A DNA stretch of 45,632 nucleotides, from contig DUZX01000032.1 in the NCBI GenBank assembly GCA_013349325.1, forward strand, positions 1 to 45,632. The letters are read 5' to 3'. The stretch is from Desulfuromonadales bacterium (lineage in GTDB: Bacteria; Desulfobacterota; Desulfuromonadia; Geobacterales; Pseudopelobacteraceae). Numbering within the stretch: the stretch's first letter is position 1; every line of letters begins with the position of its first letter. Position numbers and translations under genes: made by a program. Shown here in pieces: positions 35,315-44,031 of the stretch. Below the pieces are notes generated by a model. The model saw only the letters and a program-made list of their open reading frames with translations. It made no database searches and had not been told where the DNA came from.

Positions 35315-36070
35315 ATGACCAAACAACGCCTTGATACATTGCTACTGGAACGCGGCCTGGCCCCCACGATTGAAACAGCCCGTTCCCTGATTATGGCCGG
35401 TAAGGTGGTCGTGGCTGATCATACGGTTGACAAGTCGGGACATCAGGTGGCGAATGACGCTGATATCCGTCTTCGGGGGGCGGTGATTCCCTACGTGAGT
35501 CGTGGCGGGCTCAAATTGCGACGGGCTCTGGATGCTTTTGACATTGATGTGACCGGCATGGTGGCTGTCGATGTCGGTTCTTCAACCGGCGGTTTTACCG
35601 ATTGTCTGCTGCAGGCGGGCGCGTTACGGGTTTTTTCCATCGATGTCGGTTATGGTCAGCTGGCCTGGAAGCTGCAGCAGGACCCGCGCGTTGTCAGCAT
35701 GGAGAAGACCAATATCCGTACCGTCACACCCGATCAGCTTGACGTTGTTCCAGATCTGGCGGTCATAGACGCCTCGTTCATTTCGCTGTCAAAAGTACTT
35801 CCGGCTACGCTGGCGTTAGTAAAACCGGGTGGCCGAATTATTGCTCTGATCAAGCCGCAGTTTGAAGTTGCCAGGGGTGAAGTTGGCACGGGGGGCATCG
35901 TTCGTGATGCCGCTGTCCACGAACATGTAATTGGAGATGTTACAAAAAATGCGCTTGATCTGGGTTTGAGGGTAATCGGGGTCTGCGAATCACCGATCAC
36001 CGGGGCGGATGGTAACCGTGAGTTTTTGATACTATTGCAGAAACCGGATAACGGTCATAAAGGAGTCTGA
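35315..36070 (+). CDS. tlyA: TlyA-family rRNA 2'-O-methyltransferase
   Basis: 251 residues. An S4 RNA-binding domain (RLDTLLLERGLAPTIETARS) is joined to an FtsJ-like methyltransferase (VAVDVGSSTGGFTDCLLQAGA; DLAVIDASFISLSKVLP; ALIKPQFE). TlyA methylates riboses in 16S and often 23S rRNA; the target here is inferred. ATG 35315 lies 5 bases after the peptidase stop; the ribosome site is weak. It is followed by the HIT gene after one base. Confidence 0.9.
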   Translation: MTKQRLDTLLLERGLAPTIETARSLIMAGKVVVADHTVDKSGHQVANDADIRLRGAVIPYVSRGGLKLRRALDAFDIDVTGMVAVDVGSSTGGFTDCLLQAGALRVFSIDVGYGQLAWKLQQDPRVVSMEKTNIRTVTPDQLDVVPDLAVIDASFISLSKVLPATLALVKPGGRIIALIKPQFEVARGEVGTGGIVRDAAVHEHVIGDVTKNALDLGLRVIGVCESPITGADGNREFLILLQKPDNGHKGV

Positions 36071-36071
36071 T

Positions 36072-36416
36072 ATGGAAAACTGTCTGTTCTGTAAAATAAT
36101 CAAGGGCGAGATACCTTCACAGAAAGTTTTTGAAGATGAACAGTTGCTGGTCATCGAGGATATTACCCCACAGGCTCCGCTGCACCTGCTGCTGTTGCCC
36201 AAAAAACATTTTGTCAACTGCCTGGATATGACTACCGATGAAGATGCACTGGTGGGGTATATCTGCCGGAAAGGGGGCGAAATAGCCCGCCAGAAAGGGT
36301 ACGCCGAATCAGGCTTCCGGATCGTGCAGAACAACGGGGCAGGAGCGGGGCAGTCGGTTTTTCACATTCATTTTCACCTTCTGGCGGGACGGGAATTCGC
36401 CTGGCCTCCCGGGTAG
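36072..36416 (+). CDS. HIT-family (HINT-like) nucleotide-binding protein
   Basis: 114 residues, typical length. CLFCKIIKGEIPSQ opens the fold with a Cys pair, and the histidine triad HIHFHLLAG is complete. Substrates of bacterial HINT proteins are purine phosphoramidates. AAAGGAG precedes ATG 36072. It is the last gene of the rnc-led run and converges on bacteriohemerythrin. Confidence 0.93.
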   Translation: MENCLFCKIIKGEIPSQKVFEDEQLLVIEDITPQAPLHLLLLPKKHFVNCLDMTTDEDALVGYICRKGGEIARQKGYAESGFRIVQNNGAGAGQSVFHIHFHLLAGREFAWPPG

Positions 36417-36433
36417 CGGGCGCCCGTGAGCGA

Positions 36434-36853
36434 TCAGGCCAGGTTGATCGGCATACCCTTGGCGGCGATATAGAGTCCATATTCCGAATCAACCTTCAGA
36501 ATATGATGGGTGAGCCAGTCATTGAGAAACGTCATGACTTCCAGCATTAAGAACTTTTTGTCGCTGCGTTGATCGTTCAACATCTGCGTAATCCGTTTGG
36601 AAAACTGCTCATGTTCGCGGCATTGCTCCTCCAGTTTGGGATACGACTGCTCCCGCATCCAGAGCTCTTCGGCTGAAAAATGGTAGGAGGCGTAGTCAAC
36701 AAGTTCATCGAGTATGCTGCTGACACTTTCTGGCGTCGCGCCGGCGGTAAAATCATCGTAGGCCTGATTGAGCAGTCCTACCAGATGCTGATGGTGTTCA
36801 TCGAACTGTGTAACTCCCAGAAGAAAGCTTTTATCCCACATCACAATCGGCAT
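36434..36853 (-). CDS. Bacteriohemerythrin
   Basis: 139 residues, single-domain O2-binding diiron protein. IVMWDKSFLLGVTQFDEHHQHLVGLLN, DYASYHFSAEELWM, CREHEQF and WLTHHILKVDSEY provide the His/Asp/Glu iron ligands. AAGGAGGTG precedes ATG 36853. Such proteins buffer or deliver oxygen and are frequent in metal-reducing Deltaproteobacteria. Confidence 0.93.
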   Translation of the reverse strand: MPIVMWDKSFLLGVTQFDEHHQHLVGLLNQAYDDFTAGATPESVSSILDELVDYASYHFSAEELWMREQSYPKLEEQCREHEQFSKRITQMLNDQRSDKKFLMLEVMTFLNDWLTHHILKVDSEYGLYIAAKGMPINLA

Positions 36854-36949
36854 TGCGCACACCTCCTTAAAATCCGTACCTGCTGCACACTATACATGGC
36901 CTCATGACGGCGTCAAGACCCCTTCCGGCTTCTGTCAGTAATAATTTAG

Positions 36950-36989
36950 TTGACATATTGAATTTAGAATATATTATTATCACTATATT
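36950..36989 (+). promoter_or_regulatory. Promoter with AT-rich inverted repeat before the efflux operon
   Basis: TTGACA (36950-36955) and TATTAT (36972-36977) are 16 bases apart. AATATA (36968-36973) and TATATT (36984-36989) form an inverted repeat across the -10 region, where a repressor could bind. Confidence 0.55.
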
Positions 36990-37007
36990 TTGTTGCAGGG
37001 AGCGGTT

Positions 37008-38354
37008 ATGATCGGGTTTATAGTCTCTATTATTTGTATCCTTGTCGTGCAAGCCACTGTAGCAGGAGCGGAATCCTACCAGCTCAGCCTCAAAGACGCC
37101 ATTCGCATGTCGGTGGAGCAAAATCACCGGGTACGGGCAGTCGGCTTTAGCGCTGAAGCTTCGCGAAAGGGTGTTGCCATCGCAACATCCCGTTACTATC
37201 CGACGCTCGCTTTTGAAGAGAGCTTCAACGTATCAAACTCACCAACGCAGACCTTCATGATGAAACTTGATGAAGGGCGCTTCACGCAGAATGATTTCCT
37301 GATCACCAATCTCAACAGACCTGAAACGCAGCACGATTTCAGAACCGCTCTGGCCGTCAGGCTGCCGATCTATGATCCTGCAAATGCGGCCACGAGAGAT
37401 ATCGCGGTCGCATCTGCAGACATTCAGGAAACACGGCTCGTCGAATCTCAACAACAGACCGCTTTCAAGGTTTTCAGCCGCTATCTTGACGTCCAGAAAG
37501 CTGTATCCCGCCTGCGTGCCGCTGAACAGGCGGTCACTGAAGCCCGCGAATATCTCAGGATTGCAGGGGTGCGCAATCAGAATGGTGTCGGTCTGCGCTC
37601 GGATGAGTTGCGGGCACGAACGCAGCTTTCATCCAATGAACAGCAGCGTATCAGCGCCGACAACAACCTCACCATTGCGCGCATGGAACTGGCCAGTCTG
37701 ATCGGTCTCACAGAGGGCGACACACTCGGCATTACTGACACAAAGATAGTCGCCGTCCCGCTGCTGCATTCTCCTGAAGAGCTGTGTGCGGCAGCTCTTG
37801 AAAACAGAACTGAACTGCAACTGACCCGGAAAGAGTATGAGAAAGCTGATGCTTCCCTGCGTCTGGCCACGAGCGCATACTTTCCGTCTCTGGACGGCTT
37901 TGCATCATACCAGATGAACTCTCATGCCACCCCGTTCGGATCGGACAATGACTCCTGGAACGCCGGTGTTGCTCTGACCTGGCAGCTGTTTGACGGATTC
38001 AAGCGCTCTCGTGAACGGGACCGGGTGATTGCTGAAAAATCTGCCGCAGCGGAACTGCAGGAAGATGCACGTCGTGAAGCTGTTCTGCGGGTCAGAGAGA
38101 GTCTTCTGCGCAGTGAAGAGATGAGCAAGCGCCTCGACGTTGCCGCTCACACACTGCAGGATGCCGAAGAGACCGTACGTCTTGTGAGCAGACGCTATGA
38201 AAACTCGCTGGCCACCATGCTTGAGCTGATCGACGCCCAGACTGAATTAAACCGGATCAGAGCCGACCTGGTTGATTCGGAAGCACATTATGCCCTGGCA
38301 CGCGGGTATGTCTATTACACTGCCGGGATCTTTTTGAAGGAGATGACGAAATGA
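37008..38354 (+). CDS. TolC-family outer membrane efflux protein
   Basis: 448 residues with a signal peptide (MIGFIVSIICILVVQATVAGA) and two repeats of long helices typical of TolC (SLKDAIRMSVEQNHRVRA; GLRSDELRARTQL; RYENSLATMLELIDAQTELN). It forms the outer-membrane channel of the RND system that follows. ATG 37008 is chosen over TTG 36990 to give a proper signal start. The stop overlaps the adaptor ATG by 4 bases. Confidence 0.92.
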   Translation: MIGFIVSIICILVVQATVAGAESYQLSLKDAIRMSVEQNHRVRAVGFSAEASRKGVAIATSRYYPTLAFEESFNVSNSPTQTFMMKLDEGRFTQNDFLITNLNRPETQHDFRTALAVRLPIYDPANAATRDIAVASADIQETRLVESQQQTAFKVFSRYLDVQKAVSRLRAAEQAVTEAREYLRIAGVRNQNGVGLRSDELRARTQLSSNEQQRISADNNLTIARMELASLIGLTEGDTLGITDTKIVAVPLLHSPEELCAAALENRTELQLTRKEYEKADASLRLATSAYFPSLDGFASYQMNSHATPFGSDNDSWNAGVALTWQLFDGFKRSRERDRVIAEKSAAAELQEDARREAVLRVRESLLRSEEMSKRLDVAAHTLQDAEETVRLVSRRYENSLATMLELIDAQTELNRIRADLVDSEAHYALARGYVYYTAGIFLKEMTK

Positions 38355-39496
38355 CGAATGCCGGATATATTTCACCAGCGTTGCCCGCTTTTGGCAGAGC
38401 CATCCTTGCAATCTCACTTTTTAGCGTTCTTGCCGGCTGTGGTGCGAAACATAAGGAGAGCAGCAAAAAAGAGGTTGCAGCAGCTCCGTTCGTGAGCGGC
38501 GTCCAGCTGGAAACCGTCACGACCAGCTTCCGGCCAGAAACGATTGACCTGATGGGAACCGTTCGAGCCCGCACCAGTGCCGTTGTCTCGGCGCGCATAC
38601 CCGGCACCATCAATCTTCTCAAGGTGCGTGAAGGTGACCGCGTGAGTAAGGGGCAGCTGTTGGTTCAGCTGGATGCCCAGGAAAATCAGGCCAACGCAGC
38701 CGTGGCCGTTTCCGCAATTGATGAAGCCGAGCGTGCGCTTGAGGAGGCTCGTTCCCGCAAGAAACTGGCTGATACAACCTTTGAACGTTATCAGAAACTG
38801 TTCACCGAACAGGCCGTCACGCGTCAGGAGTTTGATGGCAAACAGACCGAGCGGGACCTGGCCGCTCAGGCGGTATCCCGGGCCGAAGCACGCCTGAAAC
38901 AGACCCGCTCGGGAGCGCAGGCAGCCTCCGTCATGGCAGGCTATACAAAGATCACAGCACCTCTGTCTGGTATAATAACCAGTAAACAGGCTGATCTGGG
39001 AGCGACGGTCTTCCCGGCTCAAGCGCTGATGACGATTGAGGATCAGGGCAGTTATCAGCTGGAGCTGGCGGTGCCGGAATCACTGACACCGGCCGTGAAA
39101 CCCGGGACCGGTGTCGAGGTTACGCTGGATGCCCTGAAGGCGACCTTCCATGCAAAAATCAGTGAGATCGTCCCAGCCGCCGATGCCGCCAGCCGCACGT
39201 TCATTGCCAAAATAGCGCTGACTCAGAAAGGGATCACATCCGGCATGTTCGGGCGCGGAAGCATCGCCCTGCAGAGCAGTGCCGTAGGCATCTTCGTTAC
39301 ACAGAAAGCTATTGTCGAACGCGGCTCTCTGACCTCAGTCTGGAGCGTCGGGAAAGATGCTGTCGCCCGCATGCGACTGGTCAAGGTTGGTAAAGCAGTT
39401 GGCGACAGAGTTGAAATCCAGTCCGGTTTATCGGCTGGTGAACGTATCGTCAGCGGTGGTGTTGAAAAAGTCAGCGAAGGATCAAGGGTGGAATAA
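38351..39496 (+). CDS. RND periplasmic adaptor (membrane fusion) lipoprotein
   Basis: 381 residues. The lipobox LAGC after a hydrophobic stretch predicts a lipid-anchored periplasmic protein. The lipoyl/hairpin region (VRARTSAVVSARIPGTI; GQLLVQLDAQENQANAAVA) and the barrel (YTKITAPLSGIITSKQADLGATV) match MexA/AcrA-type adaptors. Overlaps tolC by 4 bases and is followed after 3 bases by the pump gene. Confidence 0.93.
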   Translation: MTNAGYISPALPAFGRAILAISLFSVLAGCGAKHKESSKKEVAAAPFVSGVQLETVTTSFRPETIDLMGTVRARTSAVVSARIPGTINLLKVREGDRVSKGQLLVQLDAQENQANAAVAVSAIDEAERALEEARSRKKLADTTFERYQKLFTEQAVTRQEFDGKQTERDLAAQAVSRAEARLKQTRSGAQAASVMAGYTKITAPLSGIITSKQADLGATVFPAQALMTIEDQGSYQLELAVPESLTPAVKPGTGVEVTLDALKATFHAKISEIVPAADAASRTFIAKIALTQKGITSGMFGRGSIALQSSAVGIFVTQKAIVERGSLTSVWSVGKDAVARMRLVKVGKAVGDRVEIQSGLSAGERIVSGGVEKVSEGSRVE

Positions 39497-39499
39497 GTC

Positions 39500-42400
39500 A
39501 TGACCAAGCTCGGCTTCGCCGGAAAAATAGCCCGCGCCTTTATCAACTCGAAGCTGACGCCGCTGATCGTGGGCGCCTCTCTGTTGCTCGGCTTCTTTGC
39601 CGTCAAGATGACCCCTCGCGAGGAGGAACCGCAGATTGTCGTGCCGATGGTGGATATTTATCTGCCGATGCCCGGCTCTTCTCCGCAGGAGGTTCAGGAA
39701 CGCGTAGTCAAGCCGTTCGAGTCCAAACTCTGGGAGGTCAAAGGGGTCGAGTACCTCTACTCGATGAGCCGCCCCGGCATGGGCATTATTACCGTTCGTT
39801 TCCTGGTCGGGCAGCCGATGGAAGAGTCCTTGGTCAAGCTCTACAACAAAGTCATGAGCAATCGTGCCGTCCTGCCGACCGGAGCCGGTGAGCCGCTGGT
39901 TGTGCCAAAGTCGATTGACGACGTTCCGATTCTGGCGGTGACACTCTGGTCGGAACGCTACGATCACGCCACGTTGCGAACCGTCGCACTGGAAGTGGCT
40001 GATGAGTTGAAAAAGAGCGAGAACACTGCTGAGACGGAGGTAAAGGGTGGCCGCGCCCGTCAGGTTCGCGTCCTGCTGGATGCGCCGCGACTGGCCGGCT
40101 ACGGACTCTCGCCGCTGCAGATAGCCGCCGCGCTGCAGAAAGGTAACCGCTCACTTCCGGCCGGCTCCTTTTCCGGCGGCAATCAGGAGCTGCTGGTTGA
40201 CAGCGGTGGATTTTTGAAGAGTGGTGACGACGTCAAACGCCTGGTGGTTGGTGTTTTTCGTGCGAAGCCGGTGTATCTGCAGGATGTAGCCCAGGTTACG
40301 GATGGTGGTAAAGAAGCCGATGATTACGTCTTTATGGGGTTGGGTCCGGCGGCGCATGCCACAGGTCTCAGCGGCGCAGAAAAACAGGACTATGCCGCCG
40401 TAACCATATCCGTCGCCAAGCGGAGAGGGGCCAATGCTACCTGGGTGGCAGAAGATCTCGCCAAAAAGATCGAGTCACTTAAAGGCAAACTGATCCCGTC
40501 GGATGTGCAGGTCAGCGTGACCCGCAATTACGGCGAGACCGCCAAAGAGAAGAACAACGAACTGCTGTTCCATATGTTTCTGGCTGCTATTTCGGTCACG
40601 ATCCTGATCGCCCTGTTTATGGGGTGGCGTGCCGGTGCCGTGGCGGCAATCGCCATTCCGGTCACCCTGGCGCTGACGATATTGATCTTCTACCTGATCG
40701 GCTACACCCTCAACCGGATCACGCTGTTTGCCCTGATCTTCTCGATCGGTATCTTGGTGGATGACGCCATCGTGGTGGTTGAGAATATCCACCGCTACTT
40801 CACCACCACCATTATGAAACCGCTGGATGCCGCCATACAGGCCGTCGATGAGATCGGTAACCCGACCGTGCTGGCAACCTTTGCCGTAATTGCGTCAATT
40901 CTCCCGATGGGATTCGTAGGGGGTTTGATGGGGCCGTACATGCGTCCGATTCCGGTTGGCGCCAGTATGGCCATGCTCTTCTCGATGCTGATCGCCTTTA
41001 TCGTGACCCCCTATTTTGCCTTCCGTTTCATGAAGGGAGAATCGCATCACGGTTCGGGTGAAAAAGGTGAGGAGTCGAAGCTGACCGCCTTCTATCGCCA
41101 CTGGATGGGGCGGCTGATCCACGAAAAACATCTGCGCTACAGTTTCCTGACCTCCGTTGTGGTTCTACTGCTGCTCTCCTGCTCGTTGATCTACTTCAAA
41201 GCGGTCACGGTCAAGATGCTGCCGTTTGATAACAAGAACGAGCTGCAGGTGATCATCGACGCCCCGGACGGCACGCCGCTGGAGCAGACTGCCCGTATCA
41301 CCCGCGAGATGGGCGATGCCCTGCGGACAGTGCCGGAGGTGACCGATTTCCAGCTCTATATCGGCAGCAGCGCCCCCTTCAACTTCAACGGTCTGGTGCG
41401 GCATTACTACCTGCGCAAAGGCAGCAATCTGGCCGATATTCAGGTCAATCTGTTGCCCAAGGATGAACGAAAAGATCAATCACACGCGATTGCCAAACGG
41501 ATACGACCGCTGGTTAAAGCGATTGCCGACAGATACGGTGCGCGGGTCAAAGTGGCCGAAATTCCACCCGGCCCACCGGTGCTTGCAACCCTGGTGGCAG
41601 AAGTCTACGGGCCGGATGACGCCAGTCGCGCCACGGTCGCTTCACGAGTAAAAGCTATCCTTGCCAAAACAGCCGGTGTCGTCGATGTGGACTGGTACCG
41701 AGAGGATGATCAGAAAAAAGTTTCGTTTGTGGTAGACAGCGAGAAAGCGGCTCTCTCCGGTGTTGCCGTTGAGGATGTGGCCCGCACGCTCGGCATCGCG
41801 CTGGCCGGGCAGGATGTCGGCCTCTTGCATCTGCCCAAAGATAAGGAAGCGGTTTTGATCAACCTGCGACTGCCGGTTGCCCAGCGCAGTTCCGTGGCGC
41901 AGCTCTCGTCGGTATATGTTCAGGGGAGCGTCGGCAGCGTGCCGCTGTCACAACTGGTACGGACCAGCACTGCCAACGAAGAGAAAACGCTCTACCGCAA
42001 GAATCTCAAGAACGTAATCTACGTGATCGGCGACGTCGCCGGGCAGATCGAAGCGCCGGTGTACGCCATCCTCAAGATGCAGAAAGAGATCGATGCGATT
42101 GCGACACCGGACGGGCGGAAGATCGAAGTGCTGGCCAGTCGCCAGCCCTGGAGCGAAGAGCATATCGGTATGAAGTGGGATGGCGAATGGCACATCACCT
42201 ATGAAGTCTTCCGCGATCTGGGTATCGCCTTTGGTGCCGTGATGGTGCTGATCTACATCCTGGTGGTGGCCTGGTTCAAGGATTTCACCACGCCGCTGGT
42301 GATCATGGCCCCCATTCCGCTGACCCTGATCGGCATTCTGCCGGGACATGCCTTTTTCGGGGCTTTCTTCACCGCCACTTCCATGATCGGTTTTATCGCG

Positions 42401-42715
42401 CTGGCCGGAATCATCGTGCGAAACTCGATCATCCTGATTGACTTTGCCGAGATGAAACGACGCGAGGGGATGTCGCTGGACGAAGCCATCATCGAGGCCG
42501 GTGCCGTACGTTTCCGCCCGATGCTGCTGACCGCAGCAGCTGTGGTGGTGGGGAGTTTTGTAATCGTCTTCGACCCGATCTTCCAGGGATTGGCACTGGC
42601 CATGATGTTCGGCGAGATCGCTTCAACCACACTTTCACGGGTAACGATTCCGATTTTGTATTATCTTGTTCAAAATTGGAAAGAGCGGCATTATCCGGTT
42701 CGAATCAACTCATAA
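39500..42715 (+). CDS. RND efflux pump permease (AcrB-type)
   Basis: 1071 residues, about twelve membrane helices with two large periplasmic loops. The proton-relay pair is in SIGILVDDAIVVVENIHR (TM4), and the matching region GIIVRNSIILIDFAEMKRREG lies in the second half. MVDIYLPMPGSSPQEVQERVVKPFE opens the first pore domain. The sequence lacks the heavy-metal (CusA) Met pairs that I could identify, so a hydrophobic or organic substrate is more likely; this is an inference. Confidence 0.93.
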   Translation: MTKLGFAGKIARAFINSKLTPLIVGASLLLGFFAVKMTPREEEPQIVVPMVDIYLPMPGSSPQEVQERVVKPFESKLWEVKGVEYLYSMSRPGMGIITVRFLVGQPMEESLVKLYNKVMSNRAVLPTGAGEPLVVPKSIDDVPILAVTLWSERYDHATLRTVALEVADELKKSENTAETEVKGGRARQVRVLLDAPRLAGYGLSPLQIAAALQKGNRSLPAGSFSGGNQELLVDSGGFLKSGDDVKRLVVGVFRAKPVYLQDVAQVTDGGKEADDYVFMGLGPAAHATGLSGAEKQDYAAVTISVAKRRGANATWVAEDLAKKIESLKGKLIPSDVQVSVTRNYGETAKEKNNELLFHMFLAAISVTILIALFMGWRAGAVAAIAIPVTLALTILIFYLIGYTLNRITLFALIFSIGILVDDAIVVVENIHRYFTTTIMKPLDAAIQAVDEIGNPTVLATFAVIASILPMGFVGGLMGPYMRPIPVGASMAMLFSMLIAFIVTPYFAFRFMKGESHHGSGEKGEESKLTAFYRHWMGRLIHEKHLRYSFLTSVVVLLLLSCSLIYFKAVTVKMLPFDNKNELQVIIDAPDGTPLEQTARITREMGDALRTVPEVTDFQLYIGSSAPFNFNGLVRHYYLRKGSNLADIQVNLLPKDERKDQSHAIAKRIRPLVKAIADRYGARVKVAEIPPGPPVLATLVAEVYGPDDASRATVASRVKAILAKTAGVVDVDWYREDDQKKVSFVVDSEKAALSGVAVEDVARTLGIALAGQDVGLLHLPKDKEAVLINLRLPVAQRSSVAQLSSVYVQGSVGSVPLSQLVRTSTANEEKTLYRKNLKNVIYVIGDVAGQIEAPVYAILKMQKEIDAIATPDGRKIEVLASRQPWSEEHIGMKWDGEWHITYEVFRDLGIAFGAVMVLIYILVVAWFKDFTTPLVIMAPIPLTLIGILPGHAFFGAFFTATSMIGFIALAGIIVRNSIILIDFAEMKRREGMSLDEAIIEAGAVRFRPMLLTAAAVVVGSFVIVFDPIFQGLALAMMFGEIASTTLSRVTIPILYYLVQNWKERHYPVRINS

Positions 42716-42731
42716 AGAAGGAGTAAGCACC

Positions 42732-42959
42732 ATGAAGGAAGAATTCTATGTGGAGCGCATCGTGCGCATTGTGGCGGGGACATTTGTCATGCTTTCGTTG
42801 GTCCTGGCGCATTTCCATTCACCCAACTGGCTCTGGTTTACCGGCTTTGTCGGCCTGAACCTTTTTCAATCCGGGTTTACCCAGTTCTGTCCGATGTTCA
42901 ATATCCTACAGAAGATGGGTGTGCCCCGCTTTCCGAAGAACGGCGGCTGCTGCAAATAA
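42732..42959 (+). CDS. DUF2892-type small membrane protein
   Basis: 75 residues. FYVERIVRIVAGTFVMLSLVL and LWFTGFVGLNLFQSGFTQFCPMF are the two helices of the DUF2892 (inner membrane YgaP-tail) family, followed by MGVPRF and a Cys-rich end GGCCK. AAGGAG precedes ATG 42732. Situated right after the RND pump and before a terminator hairpin, it is the last gene of the efflux operon. The Cys residues may handle a thiol or metal, but this is inferred. Confidence 0.85.
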   Translation: MKEEFYVERIVRIVAGTFVMLSLVLAHFHSPNWLWFTGFVGLNLFQSGFTQFCPMFNILQKMGVPRFPKNGGCCK

Positions 42960-43005
42960 ACTTTTGCATTATTATTCCGGATTGCAATCATGTTGACATC
43001 AATCA

Positions 43006-43038
43006 GACCCCCGAGGAATTTAAAACCTCGGGGGTCTT
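43006..43038 (+). terminator. Strong hairpin after the efflux operon
   Basis: GACCCCCGAGG (43006-43016) pairs exactly with CCTCGGGGGTC (43026-43036) around a 9-base AT loop. The T tract is poor (TTGC), so it may act mainly as a 3' stabiliser. Confidence 0.65.
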
Positions 43039-43045
43039 GCACTAG

Positions 43046-43172
43046 GACGAGGCATGTCCGCACAGCGGCCCTCGGATCATCTACGGAGAAGCCACCAGAT
43101 TGGGAGAAGCGCGGCTGCGTGAATCCGGCATCACCTTTAAAACAGATTCCCTACGACATCAAGGCGCGGTGA
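43046..43172 (+). pseudogene. C-terminal gene relic, possibly DNA methyltransferase, frameshifted
   Basis: The open frame after TAG 43043 reads IIYGEATRLGEARLRESGITFK; removing one A from the AAAA run at about 43139-43142 continues it as QIPYDIKAR and a stop at 43172. The joined tail reminds me of the C-terminus of site-specific DNA methyltransferases, but I cannot verify this. Nothing upstream of the hairpin belongs to it, so it is a fragment. Confidence 0.4.
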
Positions 43173-43187
43173 GTATGTTCCGTGTGC

Positions 43188-43442
43188 TTAAGGTGTATCC
43201 GATGGCTCGGGAGGAGATGCAGGAGTTTTAGCAAGTATCGCCATTACTTCATCTTTTTCGATAGTTGCACCCACTTTTTTAAGGGCCGAATAATAATTGA
43301 CCTGTTCTTGAATAAGCAGACCGTCATGGATCATTTCTGCGTAGAGCCGATTTTCGGAATAACCTATTTGTGAAGCCAGGCCACGAGCGCGGTTACGATC
43401 ATCATCCGAAAGCCTGAGGAGAAATCCTTTTTGTTTACTCAT
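43188..43442 (-). CDS. Probable antitoxin of the PIN toxin (RHH-like)
   Basis: 84 residues. FLLRLSDDDRNRARGLASQIGYSENRLYAEMIHDGL resembles a ribbon-helix-helix DNA-binding protein, followed by a polar tail (ALKKVGATIEKDEVM) that could hold the toxin. It overlaps the PIN gene by 8 bases and comes second in the operon, the reverse of most type II systems. Antitoxin role is inferred from pairing and size. Confidence 0.68.
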   Translation of the reverse strand: MSKQKGFLLRLSDDDRNRARGLASQIGYSENRLYAEMIHDGLLIQEQVNYYSALKKVGATIEKDEVMAILAKTPASPPEPSDTP

Positions 43443-43866
43443 GGGTTAGTACCTCCCTGACAATGTAGTGCGGAGTGCAGATTGCTATCTGCGGGAAATA
43501 GAGTTCGCCTCGTGTGAAGTCCTTTGTGTTATGAGTCACAATCGTGGCCGGTTGACCGGAAACAGCAATTTCCAGAACAAAATCATCACCAGGATCAGAC
43601 AGATTCGGTCGCCACAGGTAGCGGACCTTGCTTTCAACTGCAATAGCAACCAAATATGCAAGCAGACGTTCAATTTCGTATTCGGTTTGTGAAATCATCG
43701 ATAACTGCTCAGATTTGAAAAGGACTGAGCGGTATTCTGCTAGTAGCTTATAATGCATCAATACAGGTAAAGCCCCATCTAAAGCTGCTTTCAGGACTTT
43801 ATGGCTTGCACCGGCAGATGAACGTAATGCCGAAATTAAAACGCATGTGTCAATCAGATATCGCAT
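43435..43866 (-). CDS. PIN-domain toxin (COG1569 type)
   Basis: 143 residues. MRYLIDTCVLISALRSS carries the first Asp; LLAEYRSVLF and LSDPGDDFVLEIA supply further acidic residues; IVTHNTKDF is the end of the PIN fold. These RNases belong to the 'putative toxin component, PIN family' group. ATG 43866 opens the conserved domain; the longer frame adds unrelated residues across the promoter. The promoter at 43874-43902 overlaps a 25-base perfect palindrome. Confidence 0.85.
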   Translation of the reverse strand: MRYLIDTCVLISALRSSAGASHKVLKAALDGALPVLMHYKLLAEYRSVLFKSEQLSMISQTEYEIERLLAYLVAIAVESKVRYLWRPNLSDPGDDFVLEIAVSGQPATIVTHNTKDFTRGELYFPQIAICTPHYIVREVLTHE

Positions 43867-43873
43867 AGGTGAT

Positions 43874-43902
43874 ATTCTATATGATATTACATTGTGAGTC
43901 AA
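43874..43902 (-). promoter_or_regulatory. Promoter of the PIN toxin-antitoxin operon
   Basis: Minus strand: TTGACT (complement of 43897-43902), 17 bases, TAGAAT (complement of 43874-43879). The -35 box lies inside the palindrome at 43893-43917, as expected for tight autorepression. Confidence 0.68.
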
Positions 43903-43917
43903 CACAGTTGACTCACA
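43893..43917. promoter_or_regulatory. 25-bp perfect palindrome, likely operator
   Basis: TGTGAGTCAAC (43893-43903) and GTTGACTCACA (43907-43917) are exact inverse complements with a 3-base centre. It covers the -35 box of the PIN operon and also lies between that operon and the divergent MBL gene. Confidence 0.75.
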
Positions 43918-44031
43918 CGAACTTTCAGGAGTATCACCACCATGTTCAAACTCAAGGATTATCAAAATGATTCTGTTTTTGTGCGAAACTACAACACAAA
44001 TTACATCATACATTCAGAGGCCCCTGTATAC

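Noticed and set aside
36405-36440. Bidirectional terminator between HIT and hemerythrin genes
   Set aside because: CGGGCGCCCG is palindromic but has no loop of useful size and no T tract.
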